From: a bacterium
GTDB lineage: Bacteria > Vulcanimicrobiota > Xenobia > Xenobiales > JADMJV01
Reading direction: 5' to 3'
DNA length: 38,649 bases
NCBI GenBank assembly: GCA_030149525.1
Contig: JASBRJ010000082.1
Coordinates: 1 to 38,649, forward strand
The translations under genes and the position numbers were made by a program. Numbering within the stretch: the first letter of the stretch is position 1; each line of letters opens with the position of its first letter. The notes under the pieces were generated by a model that saw only the letters and a list, made by a program, of their open reading frames with translations, was not told the DNA's origin and did not search any database. This document shows positions 31,854 to 38,649 of this stretch, piece after piece.

Positions 31854-32591
31854 ATGGGGTTCACGCAGATAAGGCCCGGGCTGTATCAACTGACTCACGA
31901 CAAGGTCAACATCTTTTTGATCGACTGCTTCGGCCTCACCCTCATCGACACCGGCCATCCCACTTCCGGACCCTACATTCTGAAAGCTCTTCGCGAACTG
32001 GGTCATGATCCCGCCGCCCTCGGTCGCATCATCCTCACCCATTCCCACCCCGACCATGCCGGGAGCGCCGCCTACCTCAAAGCCAAAACCGGAGCTCAAC
32101 TGATGTGTCATCCGGAAGAAGCCGAGCTTCTCCACCTCGGTCACACTATCAATCCAAGCTTTGGTCCCAGCCCAGGGCTGCTGAATAGATTGCTCTACCA
32201 AACCTTCATCGCCGGAAATTCCGACAAGGTGGAGAGCGCGGAAACCGACCGCTATCTCAACGACGGTGAGGAACTCGTGGGCGATATTCGAGTCATCTTC
32301 ACTCCCGGACACAGCGCCGGACATCTAGCCTTTCTGTGGCGAGACACCCTTATTGCAGGTGACGCCGCAGCCAATGTCGGCTGGCTCCGCCCCTCCATCG
32401 GTTGTGAGGATTTCAAAACCTCTCTCGAAAGCATTCAGCGACTTTCCCAAATGGAGTTTGACATCGCCTGCTTCGGCCACGGCCCCCCCTTGAAGGCCAG
32501 GGCTGCGGAAAGATTCCGAAACCGCCGCTGGACCTTACCGGAATCGGAAGGCAAACTGATGGCACCCGACCCCCTTAGCTGGTCCAACTGA
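31854..32591 (+). CDS. Metallo-beta-lactamase-fold hydrolase
   Basis: 245 residues. The zinc-site motif THSHPDHAGS (HxHxDH) is at about residues 60-69, GHSAGHLA supplies the next His, AGDAA the bridging Asp, and CFGHGPP the last His. This set fits glyoxalase-II-like or quinoprotein-relay-type MBL hydrolases. The compact length and absence of rhodanese or Fe-dioxygenase features distinguish it from the persulfide dioxygenase. The ATG at 31854, 11 bp after the glycosyltransferase stop, was chosen; TTG 31851 is immediately adjacent. The frame is also open far upstream within the glycosyltransferase gene, but that part is not protein-like. Substrate unknown. Confidence 0.88.
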   Translation: MGFTQIRPGLYQLTHDKVNIFLIDCFGLTLIDTGHPTSGPYILKALRELGHDPAALGRIILTHSHPDHAGSAAYLKAKTGAQLMCHPEEAELLHLGHTINPSFGPSPGLLNRLLYQTFIAGNSDKVESAETDRYLNDGEELVGDIRVIFTPGHSAGHLAFLWRDTLIAGDAAANVGWLRPSIGCEDFKTSLESIQRLSQMEFDIACFGHGPPLKARAAERFRNRRWTLPESEGKLMAPDPLSWSN

Positions 32592-32651
32592 TCCAGATCA
32601 TTTCTCCTTCACAAGCCTTAGGATAAGTTGGAGACTGAAAGGTGGGTCAGT

Positions 32652-32957
32652 ATGGACGATTCTAAACACTTGAAGGTAACCTGTCCCTGGGATGGAGTGG
32701 AGGCTGATGTCAGCAGCAAGGAGGATGACATGAGCTTTTCCTGTTCTCACATGACGGAATGCGGACACTGCCCCACCAAATGCGGCGCTCGGGCTGTTCT
32801 TGTTGATCCCACAAAAGCACGGCACCTGCAGATTGTCTGCCCAGGCGACGGAACCATGGCGCGAGTGGAAGTCAAAGGCGGGAACCTCACCTGGTGTTCC
32901 CACGCCTCCGACATGCCGGACTGTAAAATGGACTGCATCAAGTCCTGCGGCTGCTAA
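32652..32957 (+). CDS. Small Cys-rich protein with internal duplication
   Basis: 101 residues with 11 Cys, from ATG 32652 (AGGTGG about 8 nt upstream; a TTG at 32628 is less likely). Two copies of one module are visible. Copy 1 is HLKVTCPWDG ... SFSCSHMTECGHCPTKC; copy 2 is HLQIVCPGDG ... LTWCSHASDMPDCKMDC. Both share HLxVxCPxDG, then CSH, then CxxxC-type spacing, with an extra CGC at the end. The pattern suggests paired metal-binding knuckles. No signal peptide, so probably cytoplasmic. I recognise no named family. The downstream nuclease gene follows by 54 bp and might be cotranscribed. Confidence 0.8.
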   Translation: MDDSKHLKVTCPWDGVEADVSSKEDDMSFSCSHMTECGHCPTKCGARAVLVDPTKARHLQIVCPGDGTMARVEVKGGNLTWCSHASDMPDCKMDCIKSCGC

Positions 32958-33011
32958 AAGCCCAACCTCAAAAGAAAGGCCGAAGACAAAAGGAGCAAGA
33001 AACGCCTGCGG

Positions 33012-33848
33012 GTGAGATTCTTGGTCCTTTTCCTTTTCCTCAGTCAACCCGTATGGGCGTGGTGGGACACCGGTCATAAAGCCGTGGCCCAAATCGCTCT
33101 TCAGAGTATGAAAGCATCTACCCGCGAGAGGGTCCTGGAGTTGCTCAAGCATCATCCCGACCCGTCTGTGCGCACCCTGGAAGATGCAGCCGTTTGGCCT
33201 GATCTCATCCGGGATCGCGATCATTTTTTCCACTCAAAACATCACAGCTCGTGGCACTACCAGAACCGTCCCGTGGGAAGCAATCCCCTATCCAGACCAA
33301 CCCAAGGGTCGCTCCTCACCGAACTCCCTCGACAGAGCGAAAAGCTGAACGACCCCTCCCTTTCCATGAAACAGAGAGCGCTGGCCTTGAGTTGGGTGGT
33401 TCATCTGGTGGGCGATATTCATCAACCCCTCCATTGTGCCGCCCTCTACGATGAAAATTTCCCTGAGGGCGACAGTGGCGGGAATCGCTATTGCGTCTGG
33501 CTCGGCGACCAACATCTCAATCTCCACACTGTCTGGGATAGTGCCGGGTGCCGATTCCTTTCACCGGTCTCCACCAACAGACTGGCAGGTTTTGTCTCCC
33601 ACGCGATACAGCAAAACCCCGTTTCCAGCTTTCCTACCCAGGCTCGGTCCCTCGACCCTTACACCTGGTCTCAGGAAGGAGTAGAACTTTGCCGCTCATC
33701 CGTTTATACAGACGTTGAGCCGGACGGTGAGTTAACTAGCGATTATCTTAGAAAAGCCCTGACCACAACGGAAAAGCAGATCGTCCTCTCCGGATACCGC
33801 CTGGCCTGGCTACTCGACCGAAGCCTGGCAAGCCCTGCCCCCGAATAG
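33012..33848 (+). CDS. S1/P1-type zinc-dependent nuclease (secreted)
   Basis: 278 residues. A signal peptide (RFLVLFLFLSQPVWA) is followed by mature WWDTGHKAVAQIA, where the N-terminal Trp and His are zinc ligands in S1/P1 nucleases. Other landmarks: DAAVWPD, WHYQN, HLVGDIHQPLHC, GDSGGNRY and NLHTVWDS. The enzyme hydrolyses single-stranded nucleic acid using three zinc ions and would act in the periplasm or outside, perhaps for phosphate scavenging. It has one Cys pair candidate (Cys145, Cys160). The start is GTG 33012; AGGAG at 32991 is too far for an ideal ribosome-binding site and is closer to CTG 33006. The length matches the family. Confidence 0.9.
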   Translation: MRFLVLFLFLSQPVWAWWDTGHKAVAQIALQSMKASTRERVLELLKHHPDPSVRTLEDAAVWPDLIRDRDHFFHSKHHSSWHYQNRPVGSNPLSRPTQGSLLTELPRQSEKLNDPSLSMKQRALALSWVVHLVGDIHQPLHCAALYDENFPEGDSGGNRYCVWLGDQHLNLHTVWDSAGCRFLSPVSTNRLAGFVSHAIQQNPVSSFPTQARSLDPYTWSQEGVELCRSSVYTDVEPDGELTSDYLRKALTTTEKQIVLSGYRLAWLLDRSLASPAPE

Positions 33849-33882
33849 CAGCGTGACAGACCCGCCCGGCGAAGGCGACCCC

Positions 33883-34533
33883 ATGGGCAAGGAACAGGAT
33901 CTGATCAGTTTTGAAGAGGCCGCGAAGTGGTGCAACACCTCGGCTACGACTATCTGGGAGGCGGCTGAGAGCGGTCTGCTACTAGCCGAAAAGAATCCGG
34001 TCGATCAGAGTTGGCGAGTGCGGCTCGACGACCTGGAACGATGGGCCAAATGCGAAAACCACCCTTTCAACCGGCCTGAATTTAGTCCTCAACACGAGAA
34101 CGAGACAGAGCAAGAGCTACTAGAAGACGAAGCCACCTCGCTCAGCTTCCATATCCCTAATTCAGAAGCCCCTGATTGGGCGGACTTTCAAGAACGTCTT
34201 CTGGATCGCTTAGAACACGCCCAGCGCCGTTCCGTCGTTCTTGAACTGCAGCTTCGTCAGACCCAGAAGCTCCTCTGCGAAAGCAACGACAGCAAACTCC
34301 AGCATGAAGCGGAATTGAAGGCCGCTCAGGCTCAGACCGAAGCCGCCGAGAAGGCGGCCCGGGAAGCTCGGGATGAGATCGAGCAAGCCAACAGCCAGGC
34401 CGAGGTCGCTCGCCAAGAAGCCGCCCGTGCCAAAATTGAGCTGGAGAGCCTCAAAACCGAGATGTCGGCAAAGGAAGCCCAGTGGGCAGAGATGCGCAAG
34501 CCCTGGTACAAAAAACTGTTCCGCGCAGTGTGA
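33883..34533 (+). CDS. Helix-turn-helix (MerR/excisionase-like) protein with long coiled coil
   Basis: 216 residues from ATG 33883 (GAAGG about 8 nt upstream); GTG 33853 would add ten residues. Residues about 5-60 match the small winged HTH of excisionase/MerR type (ISFEEAAKWCNTSATTIWEAAESG, split here as a helix-turn-helix, then SWRVRLDDLERWAK). Residues about 110-205 form a strong coiled coil rich in Ala, Glu and Gln (AELKAAQAQTEAAEKAARE). The C-terminus is PWYKKLFRAV, possibly membrane-associating. It may be a DNA-tethering or chromosome-organising factor rather than a classical regulator. No partner is evident; it follows the nuclease gene closely. Confidence 0.75.
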   Translation: MGKEQDLISFEEAAKWCNTSATTIWEAAESGLLLAEKNPVDQSWRVRLDDLERWAKCENHPFNRPEFSPQHENETEQELLEDEATSLSFHIPNSEAPDWADFQERLLDRLEHAQRRSVVLELQLRQTQKLLCESNDSKLQHEAELKAAQAQTEAAEKAAREARDEIEQANSQAEVARQEAARAKIELESLKTEMSAKEAQWAEMRKPWYKKLFRAV

Positions 34534-34602
34534 TAGCCGTCACTGAAACAAGCTTAAACTTCGTTGTAGATTGAGGCCACAGTCATCAAACGGAGCAACC
34601 AT

Positions 34603-35313
34603 ATGAAACTCAAAAAAGCCCTCCTCAGCCTCATCCTCTTCCTCGCCACCACCACCTCCGGCTGGTGCGCCCTCCAACCGGCCGAAATCCGCTCCTGGAT
34701 TCAGATCGTTCAAACTTCTGCCCAAACCACTCAGTCTTACCTAGAAATCATGCAAATGTCAGGCTCGGCAGCCGGATATCAGCAAGCCCAGGTGGCCATG
34801 CAGGTTCACCAGAGCGTCTATAACGATCTCTGTTATCTTCTTCAGAACCCCCAACTTCTCAGCGACCCCGGCGTGGAAAACAGAGTCCGCAACAATATGG
34901 TGGAGTACGAATATCGGGTTCGCAAGAACGATTGGCGCCCCAGAGAACAGATCGCGGGTCTCCTTCAGCAGTATGCGCAATACCGCCGCTGGCAGGTCAG
35001 CACTGCCGCCGGTCAGGCCTCCTGGCAAGCCGAACAACAGCAAAATGCACAGGCCTTCTCCAACCATCAGGCTCGAATGCAGAGCAACCAACAAGCCTTC
35101 GATAGCTACATGAGTAACCTCAGACGCCAGGATCACAACTCCGACCTCTATCACACTCAGTACGTTAACGGCATCCATGACACTACCCAGTGGGTCGACC
35201 CCACCACCGGCACCAACTATATCGTGCCCAATTCCGTCAACCAACCCCAGGCCGTCCATAACGGGTGGGCCACCGACATGGTTCCCTATCAGCAATACTA
35301 CTACCGCCCTTAA
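34603..35313 (+). CDS. Secreted Gln-rich helical protein of unknown function
   Basis: 236 residues with a clear signal peptide (MKLKKALLSLILFLATTTS, cleaved near residue 22). The mature part is mostly alpha-helical and unusually rich in Gln (YQQAQVAMQVHQS, SWQAEQQQNAQAFSNHQARM). The end is a small beta/aromatic region (NGIHDTTQWVDPTTGTNY, PYQQYYYRP). ATG 34603 has GGAG about 8 nt upstream. I recognise no family. The protein precedes the prepilin operon in the same direction, separated by 122 bp with a TATACT (35411-35416) that may be a -10 for that operon, so it probably has separate expression. Confidence 0.75.
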   Translation: MKLKKALLSLILFLATTTSGWCALQPAEIRSWIQIVQTSAQTTQSYLEIMQMSGSAAGYQQAQVAMQVHQSVYNDLCYLLQNPQLLSDPGVENRVRNNMVEYEYRVRKNDWRPREQIAGLLQQYAQYRRWQVSTAAGQASWQAEQQQNAQAFSNHQARMQSNQQAFDSYMSNLRRQDHNSDLYHTQYVNGIHDTTQWVDPTTGTNYIVPNSVNQPQAVHNGWATDMVPYQQYYYRP

Positions 35314-35435
35314 CAGGGCAGCGGTGATGGGACGGCCCGCTCTCAACCAAAGATTTACACCTTTTTAACAATCAAGCATTCCGAACCACTGCACGACCAC
35401 TCATCATGGTTATACTCTATGAGTAGGTCGCTTTC

Positions 35436-37361
35436 ATGTTTAACTTTCAACACTCAAAAGGTCTCCTTCCCCGGAGGCAACGGGGCATCGCGCTTTTTCT
35501 CACTCTCCTTATGACCGGAGTCCTGGTGATTATTGTCACCGCACTGCTTGGAAACGCACGAGGAGGGAGCGTCTTCAGTCAGGACTTCCACGCCAAACGC
35601 GCCGCCTACCTTGCCGCCGAGTCCGGTGTTTCGGTGCTTCAACAGCGCCTTTCCGACAACCCTACCTACAACTCAACCGTAAACTCCGAGTCAACTCCCT
35701 TCGGAACAGGCTCCTACAGCTACCGCTTCAACCCCTCAAACTGCATCAACAACCTGCAAGGCTCCGTGCCGGTCGCCGGTCCCTACGGCGAAGTCCCGGC
35801 GGGCTCGGCGTATATTAAGGTCACCGGCGAAGCCTTGGGGCATCGAGAGACGATAGAATGCATGCTGGGCCGAAAAGACAGCGACTTTATTGCCGCGGCC
35901 GCGGTGGCTTCGGGCAAGGTGTTCTTGGACGGCAACATCGTGGTCAAAGGGCGGCATTCCAACGGATTGATGACCCAAACTTCGGCCGACATTATTTCCA
36001 ACTACAATAAGGATACCTGGAGCGGACATAGACCTCTTCACTACGTTCAAGAATCCGGCGAACAGGCGAGAATTGACGGAGTGGTTCGCTCAGCCAGTCC
36101 TAGTACGGCTGCCATTTCACCAGACCTGGCTGCGGCGGCGAACAGAGCCGTCACGAATCAGAATCCTATCCCCTTGCGCAACGTGGACATCCAAAGCCTG
36201 GTAGCTGCTAAGTCCTCCGTCAATCGGGTCCCCCCGGCCACCAGCACCACCCTCGACCAGGTGTACTACAAGAACGGCGACTACATCGTTCCGGGCGATC
36301 TCACTTTGGACGACGGTGAACTCTACCTGAAGGGAAATCTCACCGTGGTCGGCTCCATCAAAGGTCGAGGCTCCATCTATGTCGACGGCGACACAGTCTT
36401 CTCGGGCGACTCTTCCGTTTCCAGCAAAGAAGACGGAATCGCCCTCTACACCAGTGGCAACGTGAGCTTGACCGGCTTCAACGGCTCCGCCTACATGGAG
36501 GCCGTCACTCAAGCAGCGGGCGGCAATTACAACGCTAAGTGGCGCCAGACCAAAGACGATTTTTCCCTGCTGGCCTCCTACATCGGTTCCGGAGATCCAT
36601 CACGCTTTGCCGTTGGCAGCACCAATCCCAATGCGTTCTGGGGAAGCGACGTTGGGAAACTCATGCTCTACATGTCCAACACTGCAGCAAGTCATGTGAG
36701 CCATCCGACTCTCGGCTTTGGAGCCCAGGAGAATAGTCTCTTTGAGCTGGGCCGGCTGATCGATCAACAGCCCTCGTCGCCTAGTCAGCGCTTCATGCTA
36801 CAGAAGTTTCTCCTCTTACGGGGAAGTAGTTTTGCCGCCAGTTATAGCGGTTCCGGCAACAATCTGGAGGGCGTCCTGGGGATCACCTACAGCTCCGACC
36901 TGCAGACCGAAACGGCAAAGATCAAAAACTTCGTCAACAACGACCAGTTGAGCGACGGTTTGTTCAATAAGCTGGTCTGGATAAAAACGAGTCGTGTCGA
37001 GGGAAGTCATCAGTACCCAGGCGTGACCGACGCCGAGGTAGAGAAAGGTCTGGTTAAGGCCGCCAACTGGCTGCAAAACTTCGAATACGACAAACTAGGA
37101 AGCAGCTACTTCCAGGGCGCCATTTACTGCCGGGGTGCGTTCTATGCCGACAACGAGGTGACTCTCGTGGGCTCCGTAGCCGTGGTGGCCGACCCTAAGA
37201 CAGCCGATTCCCGACCGGATTTCCATCCCGTGAGCGGCATCACTCTTCGACCGGGCGATCTGTATCTCGGCAACGGAACCAACATCACCTTCGTGTCCGA
37301 CATCGCTCCGGGGGCTCAAGAAAGTGCACCCAGAGTCGGGGTCAGTTTTTGGCTAAAGTAA
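35436..37361 (+). CDS. PilX-like type IV pilus-associated protein with repeat-rich C-terminal body
   Basis: 641 residues. The N-terminus RRQRGIALFLTLLMTGVLVII (split: RRQRGIALFLTLL then MTGVLVII) is a charged leader followed by a hydrophobic helix, as in PilX/GspK-family prepilin-like proteins, although the Glu5 hallmark is absent. A long body follows with repetitive beta-rich segments (GDYIVPGDLTLDDGELYLKG, GSIYVDGDTVFSGDSS) that suggests a solenoid or polymer-forming (bactofilin-like) stretch, and then a region near 500-640. Its length is far above that of PilX (about 150-200). It overlaps the next pilin gene by 13 bp, so the three pilin genes are a coupled operon. ATG 35436; GTAGG lies about 10 nt upstream. 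Confidence 0.8.
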   Translation: MFNFQHSKGLLPRRQRGIALFLTLLMTGVLVIIVTALLGNARGGSVFSQDFHAKRAAYLAAESGVSVLQQRLSDNPTYNSTVNSESTPFGTGSYSYRFNPSNCINNLQGSVPVAGPYGEVPAGSAYIKVTGEALGHRETIECMLGRKDSDFIAAAAVASGKVFLDGNIVVKGRHSNGLMTQTSADIISNYNKDTWSGHRPLHYVQESGEQARIDGVVRSASPSTAAISPDLAAAANRAVTNQNPIPLRNVDIQSLVAAKSSVNRVPPATSTTLDQVYYKNGDYIVPGDLTLDDGELYLKGNLTVVGSIKGRGSIYVDGDTVFSGDSSVSSKEDGIALYTSGNVSLTGFNGSAYMEAVTQAAGGNYNAKWRQTKDDFSLLASYIGSGDPSRFAVGSTNPNAFWGSDVGKLMLYMSNTAASHVSHPTLGFGAQENSLFELGRLIDQQPSSPSQRFMLQKFLLLRGSSFAASYSGSGNNLEGVLGITYSSDLQTETAKIKNFVNNDQLSDGLFNKLVWIKTSRVEGSHQYPGVTDAEVEKGLVKAANWLQNFEYDKLGSSYFQGAIYCRGAFYADNEVTLVGSVAVVADPKTADSRPDFHPVSGITLRPGDLYLGNGTNITFVSDIAPGAQESAPRVGVSFWLK

Positions 37362-37756
37362 GATATTCCGGTCTGACTCTGGCGGAGGTGGTCCTTGCCG
37401 TGGGTCTTATCGGCTTTGTAACTCTCGGGCTCATGGGAACCATCGTGGGGGGCCTCAAGCTCATGTCCCGCTCAGAGACTCGAACGGCAGCATCGAACCT
37501 GGGAGCCGGCGTTCTAGAATCCATTGCCGACAACGGGGGATACCATTGCATCCCCGACTCCGATCTCACATTCGATGGGAAGAGACCCGATCCGCAGGTG
37601 AAAGACTTCCCGCCGCCTCCCTATCCGGGCGACGACCGATTCACGACCATCGTTCGTTGTCGTGTGGTCACTCCGAAAACTCGCGCCGTTCAGGTCGAGG
37701 TGAGCTGGGGACAGGGGCGCATCAGGCTTGAGAAGGTTTTCAATGAGGTGGAATAA
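37349..37756 (+). CDS. PilV-like minor prepilin
   Basis: 135 residues. The prepilin peptidase site RYSG|LTLAEVVLAVGLIG has Gly(-1) and Glu(+5), followed by a hydrophobic helix, so it should be cleaved and methylated by PilD/GspO. The short globular part (about 90 residues) has a Cys pair candidate (CIPDSDLT and VRCRVV). It resembles PilV/GspI minor pilins. Start is TTG 37349, the only start that keeps a short leader; it overlaps the PilX-like stop by 13 bp. The gene's end overlaps the PilW-like start, indicating tight co-translation. Minor pilins form the tip complex that primes pilus assembly. Confidence 0.88.
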   Translation: MAKVRYSGLTLAEVVLAVGLIGFVTLGLMGTIVGGLKLMSRSETRTAASNLGAGVLESIADNGGYHCIPDSDLTFDGKRPDPQVKDFPPPPYPGDDRFTTIVRCRVVTPKTRAVQVEVSWGQGRIRLEKVFNEVE

Positions 37757-38351
37757 GCGCGGACTCAGTCTCCTCGAAACCGTTGTGGTTGCTTCTATCC
37801 TTCTATTGCTCGTAGGCATCCTCACGGTATCCTTAGTCAGAGGAGCGAAGGTCTGGAAGAAAGTGGAGAATGAAACCACCCTGCTTCGGGAGTTGCAGAC
37901 CACCATCAGGGAAATGGAACGCTCCATCTCTACCGGACACCCTTACGGTCTTACCTCAGGCACCAATTCCATCGCTCTGCTGTCTTGCCAAGACAACCAA
38001 GAGAAACCTCTGGTCAACAACCGGGGAGAGCCCCATTGGAACAAGTTCGTCATCTACTACGTGGACAACGTGGGATTACTCCGAAAACAGACCTTGAACC
38101 TAAGCACTCCCAGCAGTGAAGCTCTCTCCTTCGAGGAAGAAACGGGACAGAGCCTGGACCAATACCTCAACCAATTTCCCCAGCAAGATGCTCGTCGTCT
38201 CACCCACTCTGGACGCATTACGCTCATGGAACTCAAAAGCAAGGGAGACTACGGCTCTCTCTATGAGCTTCGTCTAGAAGCCGAGGAAACCGTCAATTCC
38301 GACCGAGTGGACACTCTGAAGCTTGCCACCACGATCGGCGTGAGGAACTAA
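37743..38351 (+). CDS. PilW/GspJ-like minor prepilin
   Basis: 202 residues from ATG 37743 (GAAGG 6 nt upstream; TTG 37728 would lengthen the leader). Leader and cleavage site WNKRG|LSLLETVVVASILLLL show Gly(-1) and Glu(+5), followed by a hydrophobic helix. The soluble domain has the mixed alpha/beta pattern of PilW/GspJ proteins (RELQTTIREMERSIS, IYYVDNVGLLRKQTLNL). It overlaps the preceding gene by 14 bp. The three pilin-like genes together look like a PilX-V-W-type tip complex. After its stop, 23 bp separate it from the convergent gene at the right edge. Confidence 0.88.
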   Translation: MRWNKRGLSLLETVVVASILLLLVGILTVSLVRGAKVWKKVENETTLLRELQTTIREMERSISTGHPYGLTSGTNSIALLSCQDNQEKPLVNNRGEPHWNKFVIYYVDNVGLLRKQTLNLSTPSSEALSFEEETGQSLDQYLNQFPQQDARRLTHSGRITLMELKSKGDYGSLYELRLEAEETVNSDRVDTLKLATTIGVRN

Positions 38352-38374
38352 GGCCTGTCGACTGTCACCAGGTC

Positions 38375-38649
38375 CTAAACTCCGGACGGCCTTGGAACTC
38401 CGATGATTCGAACCTTATCGATCTTCATTCCGTCCCTTGTGTTCTGGTCATCAGAGCGGAGACGAAAACGAAAAGCCGCCTTCTTTCCGCCCGCATCGGA
38501 GAGATCGAATTTGGTGGCTCGAAACTCTCGGTCCTGAGCGAACACCTGGCTTATCACATGCCAGCGCTCTCCGTCTTCCGACCACTCAACGAAGCCATGA
38601 TCCCCTGCTGCCACATCCACCTTGTATTCCACCTGCATGGCGCAAGACT
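38375..38649 (-). CDS. C-terminal fragment of a secreted beta-sandwich-domain protein (5' end outside window)
   Basis: The minus-strand frame is open from the window edge to the stop at 38375. At least 87 residues are visible from an internal Met, and the frame continues past the edge with no stop, so this is probably a C-terminus. The segment is a beta-rich domain with the pattern VEWSEDGERWHVIS ... TKFDLSDAGGKKAAFRFRL ... GMKIDKVRIIG, recalling the C-terminal immunoglobulin- or MAM-like modules of secreted proteases and adhesins (for example immune inhibitor A-type proteins). The catalytic part, if any, is not in view. Convergent with the prepilin operon. Confidence 0.65.
   Translation of the reverse strand, partial: SCAMQVEYKVDVAAGDHGFVEWSEDGERWHVISQVFAQDREFRATKFDLSDAGGKKAAFRFRLRSDDQNTRDGMKIDKVRIIGVPRPSGV

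Overview
The window reads as chromosomal DNA from a free-living, double-membraned bacterium of moderately high GC. It carries a type IV pilus or type II secretion machinery, Hanks-type kinases with PEGA repeats, an HD-GYP protein and many TTG/GTG starts. No ribosomal or other phylogenetic marker lies in the window. The style (PEGA kinases, kinase-like domains fused to secretion ATPases, zinc-ribbon proteins) recalls deep-branching or delta-proteobacterial-like lineages, but I cannot name the phylum with confidence. I see no transposase, integrase, tRNA, rRNA or CRISPR array.

Layout. (1) 2-1666, minus: C-terminally incomplete ABC exporter half whose nucleotide-binding domain has lost most catalytic motifs. 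(2) 1.7-12.6 kb: an inorganic-sulfur / anion island flanked by two SulP paralogs, each next to its own OmpR-type two-component system. At the centre is a persulfide dioxygenase-rhodanese fusion with an ArsR regulator, divergent from a TauE/SafE permease. A 23-bp block (18 of 23 identical) with an 11-bp direct-repeat structure lies at nearly the same place upstream of both SulP genes and looks like a shared response-regulator operator. The second SulP carries an added EIIA-like domain and an RCK_C domain. (3) 12.6-15.8 kb: two unrecognised proteins, a thioredoxin 2-like protein with a CPPC active site, and a zinc-ribbon/membrane/TPR-like protein. (4) 15.8-18.8 kb: an HD-GYP protein abutting a PilC/GspF platform protein, then a zinc-ribbon membrane protein with an HEAGH motif. 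(5) 19.1-20.6 kb: an exported amidase-signature lipoprotein. (6) 20.7-27.3 kb, minus: a translationally coupled three-gene operon made of a PEGA-domain Ser/Thr kinase, a secreted two-domain protein, and a PilB/GspE ATPase that carries an inserted pseudokinase domain. (7) 27.4-28.7 kb: a small anchored protein and a short-chain dehydrogenase. (8) 28.7-29.3 kb: a 531-bp array of alternating 23-bp and 50-bp units. (9) 29.4-34.5 kb: a plus-strand run of a DUF2867-like protein, a histidine phosphatase, a sterol-glucosyltransferase-like enzyme that probably starts at CTG, a metallo-beta-lactamase-fold hydrolase, a duplicated Cys-rich small protein, an S1/P1 nuclease and an HTH/coiled-coil protein. 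(10) 34.6-38.4 kb: a secreted Gln-rich protein and three overlapping prepilin-like genes (PilX-, PilV- and PilW-like). The right edge cuts a minus-strand secreted protein.

How the parts fit. The central island is consistent with oxidising (per)sulfide to sulfite/thiosulfate, exporting the product (TauE) and moving sulfate or bicarbonate (SulP) under two-component and ArsR control. The pilus genes (ATPase, platform protein, minor pilins) are scattered over three loci but are all associated with signalling: the ATPase with kinase-like domains, the platform protein with an HD-GYP protein. The most unusual items are the pseudokinase-ATPase operon, the mirror-image SulP island with its shared operator, the SulP-STAS-EIIA-RCK_C fusion and the GC-rich repeat array. 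The only gene-free stretch longer than about 300 bases is 28652-29413, which holds the array. The other intergenic gaps are short and are described where they contain a recognisable promoter, hairpin or terminator.
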